The translations under genes and the position numbers were made by a program. A stretch of 5,032 nucleotides of DNA, from positions 1 through 5,032 of the forward strand of contig JAPLML010000515.1 of NCBI GenBank assembly GCA_026387055.1, given 5' to 3'. The stretch is from Planctomycetota bacterium. GTDB taxonomy: Bacteria; Planctomycetota; Phycisphaerae; FEN-1346. Below, in pieces: positions 1 to 5,032 of this stretch (position 1 is the first letter of the stretch; each line of letters starts with the position of its first letter). The notes below the pieces were generated by a model. That model did no database searches. It was given only the letters and a program-made list of their open reading frames with translations, and was not told the origin of the DNA.

Positions 1-22
1 GCTAACGCATCATAATTTTCTG

Positions 23-49
23 TGGCCTTTTCGACTCCGAAAAGGGCCA
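23..49. repeat. Imperfect inverted repeat (hairpin) near the window start
   Basis: Bases 26-33 (CCTTTTCG) pair perfectly with 38-45 (CGAAAAGG) across a 4-base loop ACTC. After one unpaired G, the stem continues with TGGC/GCCA at its base. No T-tract follows on either strand, so an intrinsic terminator is not well supported. It could be a processing or termination structure for a gene ending upstream of the window, but no coding end is visible in 1-22. Confidence 0.4.
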
Positions 50-139
50 TAACGTCGGGCGAGATGAGGGGCCGAGAAAGCGGGTGCCCGCCCCCTCGCC
101 TGCGAAAACGCGGTTTCGAACTTTAGATGCGTTCGCCCT

Positions 140-157
140 GGTGGCACGCCACCCGGC
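140..157. repeat. Small palindrome sharing a 10-bp end with the 3882-4000 repeat family
   Basis: GGTGGC (140-145) and GCCACC (148-153) form a short hairpin. The following GCCACCCGGC (148-157) is identical to 3991-4000, the right end of the large palindromic element, and is the reverse complement of 5011-5020. This may be a decayed or solo end of the same repeat family. The match is short and GC-rich, so chance is a real alternative. Confidence 0.3.
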
Positions 158-159
158 CC

Positions 160-188
160 TTCCCGCCGCCGGCTTTTTCCTGTATAGT
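160..188 (+). promoter_or_regulatory. Possible sigma70-type promoter for the ABC exporter operon
   Basis: TATAGT (183-188) matches the -10 consensus at five of six positions and stands out in GC-rich surroundings. Seventeen bases upstream, TTCCCG (160-165) is a poor -35 match (three of six). Transcription would start near 195, leaving a short leader before the TTG at 221. The placement is sensible, but the weak -35 makes this tentative. Confidence 0.3.
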
Positions 189-220
189 AACGCGGGAATC
201 CCAAGCGATGAGTCAAGCCC

Positions 221-2041
221 TTGCCGAGCCGTCATCACGAGTTTGAACTCAAGAGCCCCAAGCGGGTCATCCTGCGGCGCATCCTGGCCATGGCGAAGCC
301 GTACCGCGGGCGGCTCGCGGCAGGCGTCTTGCTGGGCCTCGTCATCTCGGCGCTGAGCCTGGTCCAGCCTTACGTGGCCGGCCAGGGGATCAACGCGGCC
401 ATCCGGAGCCTGGAAGGCGCCGGTTTCTCGTGGGAAGGGTTCGCGCCGGTCGTCCGGATCGCCGCCGTCCTGGCCCTGGTGTCGGTGGCCCGCGTCCTCG
501 TCCAGTATGTCCACACGATGGTGCTCACGCACCTTGAGATGCAGATCATGACCGCGCTGCAGCGGCGCGTGTACCGGCGGCTCCTCGGCCAGAGTTTCTC
601 GTATTTTGATAAGCAGGATACCGGCCTGCTCATCAATCGGACGATCGGCGACGTCAACTTCCTCCGCCAGTTCTACACGACGGTCCTGGTGCGCGGATCG
701 GAGGTCGGGTCGTCGGTCCTCTTCTACGCGGGCGCGATCCTCTGGTTCGACTCCTGGGTGGCGGCGGTGGCCATCCCGTTCCTGCCCGTCTTCCTGCTGT
801 CGATGACGGTCTTCGCCACGAAGATCCACCCGCTCTTCCACGAAATGCGCGACGAGATGGACCGCTCGACCACGATCCTGTCGGAGAACGTGCAGGGCAT
901 CCAGGTGGTGCGGGCGTTCGGCCGCGAGCCGGAGGCGGTGGCGCACTACGAGTCGGCGATCGGCGGCCTGCTCGCCCGGTGGATGCGCCTGGCCTGGGCC
1001 TTTTCGCTCTACCAACCGGCGATCGTTTTCCTCGGGCAGCTCAGCCTGCTGGCGATGGTCGGCATGACGGCCTACCGCGTGCTCTACGTCTACGGGGGGC
1101 TCCAGGTCGGCGCGATCCTGACGGTGTTTCTCTGGGCCCGCCTTGTGACGGGGCACATGCACTTCTTCGCCCAGATGACGGGCACGCTCCAGCACAGCCT
1201 GGTCTCGGCCGAGCGGGTCTTCGAGATCCTGGACGCGCGCCCCGAGATCACGCCGCCCGAGCAGCCGCGGCCGATGCCCGAGGGGCGCGGCCACGTCGTC
1301 TTCGACCACGTGACGTTCGGCTACGACGCGGCGCAGCCGGTTCTGAAGGACGTGACGCTCGACATCCCCGCGGGCACCAACGTGGCCCTCGTGGGCGCGA
1401 CCGGGGCCGGCAAGTCCACGCTCATCAAGCTCCTGCCGCGCTTCTACGATCCGCTGCAGGGCCGCCTCCTGATCGACGGCGCCGACATCCGCCAGCTCGA
1501 CCTGCGGGACCTGAGGGCTGAGATCGGCTTCGTCTTCCAGGACACGTTCCTCTTCTCCGCCAGCCTGGCCGAGAACATCGCCTTCGGCGTCCCGGCGGCC
1601 GAGCAGAGGGCCATCGAGGACGTGGCCGCCCGCGCCCGCGTCGATGAGTTCGCCAAGGTTCTCGAGGACGGCTACAACACGCACGTCGGCGACCGGGGGG
1701 TGACGCTCTCCGGCGGCCAGCGGCAGCGCGTGGCCATCGCCCGGGCTCTCCTGACGGACCCGCGGATCCTGATCCTCGACGACGCCACCGCCAGCGTCGA
1801 CTCGACCACCGAGCGGGCCATCCAGGACGCCCTGGCCGAGGTGATGAAGGACCGCACCACCTTCATCATCGCTCACCGCATCTCGACGGTGAAGCGCGCC
1901 GACCTCATCCTCGTGGTCGACGGCGGGCGGATCGTCCAGCAGGGGACGCACGAAACCCTCCTGGCCGTGCCGGGGCCGTACCAGGAGTTCGTCCAGACGC
2001 AGTGGCAGCTCGGCATCGAAGAGCTGGAGGGGCGGCCATGA
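221..2041 (+). CDS. ABC exporter half-transporter, degenerate-Walker-B subunit
   Basis: This 606-residue type IV (MsbA/MdlB-like) ABC half-exporter pumps an unknown substrate across the inner membrane using ATP. The transmembrane domain covers about residues 15-335, with likely helices near 31-55, 76-98, 158-176, 178-197, 262-283 and 291-310. The nucleotide-binding domain follows with an A-loop Tyr368, Walker A GATGAGKST (392-400), Q-loop Gln440, X-loop VGDRG (489-493), canonical signature LSGGQ (496-500), Walker B ILILDD (516-521), D-loop SVD (525-527) and H-loop His552. The catalytic Glu after Walker B is Asp521, typical of the degenerate half of heterodimeric exporters. The stop overlaps the next gene's start, so the two should assemble together. 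The start is uncertain: TTG 221 is preferred because a frame stop lies at 209-211 and the first in-frame ATG (290) would remove part of the usual N-terminal elbow helix. No clear ribosome binding site precedes it. Confidence 0.95.
   Translation: MPSRHHEFELKSPKRVILRRILAMAKPYRGRLAAGVLLGLVISALSLVQPYVAGQGINAAIRSLEGAGFSWEGFAPVVRIAAVLALVSVARVLVQYVHTMVLTHLEMQIMTALQRRVYRRLLGQSFSYFDKQDTGLLINRTIGDVNFLRQFYTTVLVRGSEVGSSVLFYAGAILWFDSWVAAVAIPFLPVFLLSMTVFATKIHPLFHEMRDEMDRSTTILSENVQGIQVVRAFGREPEAVAHYESAIGGLLARWMRLAWAFSLYQPAIVFLGQLSLLAMVGMTAYRVLYVYGGLQVGAILTVFLWARLVTGHMHFFAQMTGTLQHSLVSAERVFEILDARPEITPPEQPRPMPEGRGHVVFDHVTFGYDAAQPVLKDVTLDIPAGTNVALVGATGAGKSTLIKLLPRFYDPLQGRLLIDGADIRQLDLRDLRAEIGFVFQDTFLFSASLAENIAFGVPAAEQRAIEDVAARARVDEFAKVLEDGYNTHVGDRGVTLSGGQRQRVAIARALLTDPRILILDDATASVDSTTERAIQDALAEVMKDRTTFIIAHRISTVKRADLILVVDGGRIVQQGTHETLLAVPGPYQEFVQTQWQLGIEELEGRP
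2026..2032 (+). promoter_or_regulatory. Ribosome binding site for the second ABC subunit
   Basis: GGAGGGG lies five bases upstream of the ATG at 2038, inside the last codons of the preceding gene. It is the strongest Shine-Dalgarno sequence seen in the window. It supports ATG 2038 as the start rather than the in-frame ATG at 2002, and together with the ATGA overlap it indicates coupled translation of the pair. Confidence 0.75.
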
Positions 2042-3873
2042 GTCCGAAACCGCACTACGTGGACGGGACGCATCCGCCGCCGACCGGCCTCAGCCGCGAC
2101 GCCCTGCGCCTCCTGGCCGAGTGGGCGAGGCCGTGGCGCTGGCAGATCCTCATCAACTGCCTGCTCACGCTTTTCCTGGTGGGCGTGGAGTTGCTGATTC
2201 CGAAGCTGCTGAAGCTCCTCACGGACGGGACGCTGGCGGCGTACCAGGCGGCGAGGTCGGGCGTTTTCGGGGCCGACGAAGCGGCCGCCAAGGCCGCCGC
2301 GTGGCACTACCTGCTCACCGTCCTCGGCGCGTTCCTGGCGGTCTTCTTTGTGGCGATGGTGGTGCGGCACTTTGAAATCCGCCGTGTCTTCGTGGTCGGC
2401 CAGAGCATTATGTACGAGGTGCGGCGCCGGTTCTTCACGCACCTGCATCGCCTGAGCCTGCGGTACTACGACAAGGTGAAGGCGGGGCAGATCATCGCGC
2501 GCGGCACGAGCGACATCGGGACGCTGGAGCACGTCGTCTCGTGGGCGCCGAGCCAGTTCCTTGCGGGCGTCATCCTCTTCGCCGGGGCGATGGGGCTGAT
2601 GCTGCTGGAGGACTGGGTGCTCTTCCTGGCGGTCCTGCCGATCCTGCCGGTCGTGGCGGGGCTGACGCGGCGGTTCCGCCGGAAGGCCATCGCCATTTGG
2701 CGCGAGGTCCAGGCCCAGACGGGGCGGCTCACGGCCAACCTGGCCGAGTCGATCGCCGGGGCCCGCGTCATCCAAGCCTTCGCCCGCGAAGAGAAGAACA
2801 TCGCGATCTTCCACGACCTTACGGACGAGCTCTACGAATCGCGCGTCGAGACCGCCCGCGTCCAGGGGCGGTACATGATCGGGATGCGGGGCCTGACGAT
2901 GGCCGCCTGGATCGTCGTCCTTCTCGTGGGCGGTTACCGCGTGGCCACCGGCCAGGTCACGGCGGGCACCGTCGTCGCGTTCATCGGCTACGTGGGCCTG
3001 TTCTTCCAGCCCATCGAGCAGGTGAGCGACCTGTACGCCCAGTTGATGTACGCTCTGGCGGGGGCCGACCGCCTCCTGGAGGTCCTGAAGGTCCAGCCGG
3101 AGATCGTCGACCGCCCCGATGCCGCCGACCCCGAGCGGATCGAGGGCGACGTGGCCTTCGACCGCGTGACGTTCGAGTACGATCCCGGCGTCACGGTGCT
3201 CAAGGACGTCTCGCTCCACGCTCGGCCGGGGGAGCGGATCGCCCTCGTGGGGCCGACCGGCGCGGGCAAGACCACGATCTGCCGCCTCATCGCCCGGTTC
3301 TACGAGGCCCGCGAGGGCGAGGTCCGCGTTGGCGGCCGCGATGTCCGCGCGATGACCCAGCGGAGCCTGCACCGCCACGTGGCCGTCGTCCTCCAGGAGA
3401 ACTTCCTCTTCACCGGGACCGTGATGGACAACATCCGGTACGGCCGGCCCGACGCGTCGGACGAGGAGGTCGTGGCGTGCGCCCGCCGCATCGGCAGCCA
3501 CCGCGCCATCGAGGCCCTGCCGAAGGGTTACCAGACGCCGGTGGGCGAGCGCGGCGAGTCGGTCTCGGCCGGGCAGCGGCAACTCGTGTGCCTGACGCGG
3601 GCGATGCTGGTTGACCCGCGCATCCTTATCCTCGACGAGGCCACCTCGTCGGTCGACACGCACACGGAGCTGGCGCTCCAGGAGGCGATGGCCAGGCTGA
3701 CCGAGCAGCGGACCTCGTTCATCGTTGCCCACCGCCTCTCGACCGTCCGCAAGGCCGACCGCGTTCTCGTCATCGAGGGTGGCCGCATCACCGAGGAGGG
3801 GACGCACCAGGAGCTTCTGGCCCGCGGCGGGCGCTATGCGGCAATGTACCAGGACTTCATCCGATCCGAGTAG
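2038..3873 (+). CDS. ABC exporter half-transporter, catalytic-Walker-B subunit with VSAGQ signature
   Basis: This 611-residue ABC half-exporter is the predicted partner of the preceding gene. The transmembrane domain spans about residues 20-340, with likely helices near 33-54, 88-110, 167-190, 191-208, 283-301 and 307-325. A polar, Ala-rich stretch lies between the first two. The ATPase domain has A-loop Tyr381, Walker A GPTGAGKTT (405-413), Q-loop Gln453, X-loop VGERG (502-506), Walker B ILILDE (529-534) with catalytic Glu534, D-loop SSVD (537-540) and H-loop His565. The signature is VSAGQ (509-513) instead of LSGGQ. In a head-to-tail dimer this altered signature would face the Asp-Asp site of the partner, giving the degenerate site, while Glu534 pairs with the partner's canonical LSGGQ. 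The start is ATG 2038, chosen for its strong ribosome binding site and 4-base ATGA overlap with the upstream stop. Drug, lipid or peptide export are all possible; the substrate is not determinable here. Confidence 0.95.
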   Translation: MSPKPHYVDGTHPPPTGLSRDALRLLAEWARPWRWQILINCLLTLFLVGVELLIPKLLKLLTDGTLAAYQAARSGVFGADEAAAKAAAWHYLLTVLGAFLAVFFVAMVVRHFEIRRVFVVGQSIMYEVRRRFFTHLHRLSLRYYDKVKAGQIIARGTSDIGTLEHVVSWAPSQFLAGVILFAGAMGLMLLEDWVLFLAVLPILPVVAGLTRRFRRKAIAIWREVQAQTGRLTANLAESIAGARVIQAFAREEKNIAIFHDLTDELYESRVETARVQGRYMIGMRGLTMAAWIVVLLVGGYRVATGQVTAGTVVAFIGYVGLFFQPIEQVSDLYAQLMYALAGADRLLEVLKVQPEIVDRPDAADPERIEGDVAFDRVTFEYDPGVTVLKDVSLHARPGERIALVGPTGAGKTTICRLIARFYEAREGEVRVGGRDVRAMTQRSLHRHVAVVLQENFLFTGTVMDNIRYGRPDASDEEVVACARRIGSHRAIEALPKGYQTPVGERGESVSAGQRQLVCLTRAMLVDPRILILDEATSSVDTHTELALQEAMARLTEQRTSFIVAHRLSTVRKADRVLVIEGGRITEEGTHQELLARGGRYAAMYQDFIRSE

Positions 3874-3881
3874 GATATCGG

Positions 3882-4000
3882 GGGTGGCATGGCCACGCGC
3901 TTCTGCGTGGCCATGAGCCTGAGAGGGGAGGGGGCAGCATGGCCACGCAACGGCGCCCGCCGCGGCGGGGTCGCCGCGGCGACGGGCCATGCCACCCGGC
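3882..4000. repeat. Nested palindromic intergenic element (REP/BIME- or MITE-like)
   Basis: The outer arms GGGTGGCATGGCC (3882-3894) and GGCCATGCCACCC (3985-3997) are perfect 13-bp reverse complements. Inside, CATGGCCACGC occurs at 3888-3898 and 3938-3948 and inverted at 3905-3915. The centre holds the self-complementary 10-mer CGCCGCGGCG twice (3958-3967 and 3972-3981), separated by GGGT. Further copies of the end sequence occur at 5011-5032, so this is a repeat family and not a one-off hairpin. It fills most of the 189-base gap between the second ABC gene and the PHP gene. It has no coding content of its own; the open frame starting at ATG 3889 is read through the repeat. The resemblance to REP-type elements is structural inference. 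Confidence 0.8.
3888..3915. repeat. Perfect 11-bp stem-loop within the palindromic element
   Basis: CATGGCCACGC (3888-3898) and GCGTGGCCATG (3905-3915) pair perfectly around the 6-base loop GCTTCT, starting 14 bases after the stop codon of the second ABC gene. As RNA it would form a very stable hairpin that could protect the 3' end of the exporter mRNA or slow transcription. No U-tract follows, so a classical Rho-independent terminator is not supported. Confidence 0.7.
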
Positions 4001-4062
4001 TGTTTGGCGGGGGGCCGAAGTCGAAGACTCGCCGTGGCGAGGCGACCGCGTTCGGGGTCTCC

Positions 4063-4872
4063 ATGATCCGCGTCAACTATCACCTGCACTCGACCTACAG
4101 CGCCGACGGCAAAGGCGCCATGCCCGAGATGTGCCAGGCGGCCATCGGCGCGGGGTTCACGGAAGTCTGTTTCACGGAGCACCTCGATTTCGACCGCCAG
4201 GACAAGGACTACGGCTTCTTCGATTACGCGGCGTACTCGGCGGGCATCGAGGAGGCGCGGGCCGCGTACGCCGGGCGCCTCACGATCCGCAAGGGCCTGG
4301 AGTTCGATTTCCGGCGGGCCTACGGCACGGAAGTCGGCGAGGTCCTCGCGCCGATGGAGTTCGACTTCGTCCTGGGCTCCGTCCACTCGGCCGCGGGTTA
4401 CGCCATCTACCGGCTCCCCGACGGCGTGCCGGCGGAACTGGACGTGCGCGAACTTCTGGCCGAGTACTTCGCCGAGGTCGAGGCGCTGGCCGCCTCCGGC
4501 TGGTGCCACGCCATCGGGCACCTTGACTACGTGTACAAGCAGGTCCCCGCGCTCGTGACGCCGCAGCGAGACGCCTGGTACTGGTGCCAGGTGGAGCGAA
4601 TCCTCCGGCGCTGCATCGCGGGCGGGGTGGCGATTGAGGTCAACACGCGCCACATGCATCTTCGCGGCCTTGGCATGGCCGCGGACGGTGAAATCCTGAA
4701 GCGGTACCGCACGCTGGGCGGGCGGCTCCTCACGGCCGGCACCGATGCCCATCGGCCGTCGGACATCGCCGACGGGGTCGCCGAGGCCGAGAAGGCCATC
4801 CGCGAAGCGGGCTTCACCGCCGTGACGGGCTACGAGCGCGGCCGGCCCTACGCCGTGCCGCTCGACGCGTAG
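4063..4872 (+). CDS. PHP-domain phosphoesterase, histidinol-phosphatase (HisJ/HisK) family
   Basis: This 269-residue cytoplasmic protein is a single PHP domain, the length usual for PHP-type histidinol-phosphatases, which dephosphorylate L-histidinol phosphate in histidine synthesis using a di- or trinuclear metal site. The expected ligands are present in order: HLH (His7, His9), Asp15, TEH (His40), GLE (Glu80), GSVHS (His108), GHLD (His153), EVN (Glu192) and GTDAH (Asp228, His230). There is no signal peptide or membrane segment. The start ATG 4063 is chosen because HLHS then sits at residue 7, as in the family. An in-frame ATG at 3889 would add 58 residues translated from the palindromic repeat and is not credible. 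The ribosome binding site is weak (GGGG at 4054-4057). No other his gene is in view, and the neighbouring exporter gives no hint of substrate. Family membership is secure, but histidinol phosphate as the true substrate is only the default reading. Confidence 0.9.
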   Translation: MIRVNYHLHSTYSADGKGAMPEMCQAAIGAGFTEVCFTEHLDFDRQDKDYGFFDYAAYSAGIEEARAAYAGRLTIRKGLEFDFRRAYGTEVGEVLAPMEFDFVLGSVHSAAGYAIYRLPDGVPAELDVRELLAEYFAEVEALAASGWCHAIGHLDYVYKQVPALVTPQRDAWYWCQVERILRRCIAGGVAIEVNTRHMHLRGLGMAADGEILKRYRTLGGRLLTAGTDAHRPSDIADGVAEAEKAIREAGFTAVTGYERGRPYAVPLDA

Positions 4873-4876
4873 GCGA

Positions 4877-4928
4877 CTCCTGTGATGCTTTAGGGCCTAT
4901 CTGAACAAGCACACGCTCATCACAGGAG
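4877..4928. repeat. 11-bp perfect inverted repeat directly after the PHP gene
   Basis: CTCCTGTGATG (4877-4887) and CATCACAGGAG (4918-4928) are exact reverse complements, separated by 30 bases and starting four bases after the TAG stop. The long spacer and lack of a following U-tract make it a poor intrinsic terminator, although the RNA stem could protect the 3' end. Terminal inverted repeats of a very small element, or a protein-binding dyad, are alternatives. Confidence 0.6.
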
Positions 4929-5006
4929 GGGTGCCACTGGTTGCTGGCAACCAGTGCGCCGGAAATCACGGCTTGCAAGCAAGCGTACGTGTCTAGCGCG
5001 GCACCC
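4929..5006. repeat. Second nested palindromic element (CACTGGTTGC family)
   Basis: The outer arms GGGTGCC (4929-4935) and GGCACCC (5000-5006) are complementary. Within them, CACTGGTTGC (4935-4944) and GCAACCAGTG (4947-4956) form a near loopless 10-bp palindrome, and GCTTGCAAGC (4971-4980) is a self-complementary 10-mer. The architecture (GGGTG-C ends enclosing a strong hairpin plus central palindromes) parallels the 3882-4000 element although the sequence differs. No coding potential is seen. The function is unknown; it looks like another intergenic repeat family. Confidence 0.6.
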
Positions 5007-5010
5007 AATT

Positions 5011-5032
5011 GCCGGGTGGCATGGCCACGCGC
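5011..5032. repeat. Further copy of the 3882-4000 palindromic repeat, cut by the window end
   Basis: Bases 5014-5032 are identical over 19 positions to 3882-3900. Bases 5011-5026 are also the exact reverse complement of 3985-4000 over 16 positions. The copy therefore begins at the repeat's outer boundary and continues beyond the window. It starts five bases after the second palindromic element ends, so the two families abut. Confidence 0.85.

Noticed and set aside
10..216. Short minus-strand open frame in the upstream gap
   Set aside because: No recognisable family, no ribosome binding site of note, and it runs through hairpins and the probable promoter; better read as non-coding.
84..356. 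Plus-strand open frame overlapping the start of the first ABC gene
   Set aside because: It continues out of frame into conserved ABC coding sequence and has no domain signal; chance frame in GC-rich DNA.
1728..1737. GCGTGGCCAT match to the palindrome arm inside the first ABC gene
   Set aside because: These bases encode the conserved residues just after the LSGGQ signature (R-V-A-I), so the match is explained by coding constraint.
2002..2037. Upstream ATG 2002 as the start of the second ABC gene
   Set aside because: It would overlap the first gene by 40 bases and lacks a good ribosome binding site, while ATG 2038 has GGAGGGG five bases upstream and the classic ATGA overlap.
3889..4062. 58-codon N-terminal extension of the PHP gene from ATG 3889
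   Set aside because: It is encoded almost entirely by the palindromic repeat, and the family's HLH motif normally sits within about ten residues of the start, which ATG 4063 satisfies.
4672..4680. GGCATGGCC match to the repeat inside the PHP gene
   Set aside because: Only nine bases, in frame within ordinary coding sequence, without the flanking hairpin.
1873..4752. Very long open frame on the minus strand (and a similar one over 2-1951)
   Set aside because: They lie antisense to well-conserved ABC and PHP genes, have compositions dominated by Arg, Asp, His, Pro and Val, and show no recognisable domain. They are typical mirror frames of GC-rich coding DNA.
3882..5032. CRISPR array or tandem repeat array
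   Set aside because: The repeats are inverted and unevenly spaced with no regular spacers, and no Cas gene is present.

Overview
This is a GC-rich, densely coding bacterial segment (by eye about two thirds G+C). It carries three plus-strand genes and three patches of palindromic, repeat-rich intergenic DNA. GC richness, weak Shine-Dalgarno sites, a probable TTG start and intergenic palindromes of the GGGTGGCATGGCCACGC type suggest an environmental lineage such as Planctomycetota. That assignment is an impression from memory and low confidence, because no marker gene lies in the window.

Layout: 1-220 is non-coding and holds several small hairpins and a possible -10 element. 221-2041 and 2038-3873 encode two complete ABC half-exporters (6 TM segments plus a nucleotide-binding domain each). 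Their stop and start codons overlap as ATGA, so they are almost certainly translationally coupled and form one heterodimer. Their ATPase motifs are complementary: the first has a Walker B Asp-Asp in place of Asp-Glu, and the second has a non-canonical signature (VSAGQ). Together these predict one degenerate and one catalytically competent ATP site, as in the TM287/288, BmrCD and TmrAB class of asymmetric exporters. The substrate cannot be read from the sequence.

3874-4062 is non-coding and is mostly filled by a nested palindromic element (3882-4000). 4063-4872 encodes a 269-residue PHP-domain metallophosphoesterase of the histidinol-phosphatase (HisJ/HisK) family with its metal-ligand residues intact. 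No other histidine-biosynthesis gene is visible, so its substrate remains open.

4873-5032 is non-coding and again repeat-rich. It holds an 11-bp inverted repeat directly after the stop codon, a second palindrome family (4929-5006), and a further copy of the first family that runs off the window end (5011-5032). The genes themselves are recognisable families. The least explained content is the set of palindromic elements around the PHP gene, which look like REP/BIME-type or MITE-type genome-wide repeats. I found no evidence of a new enzymatic or defence system.
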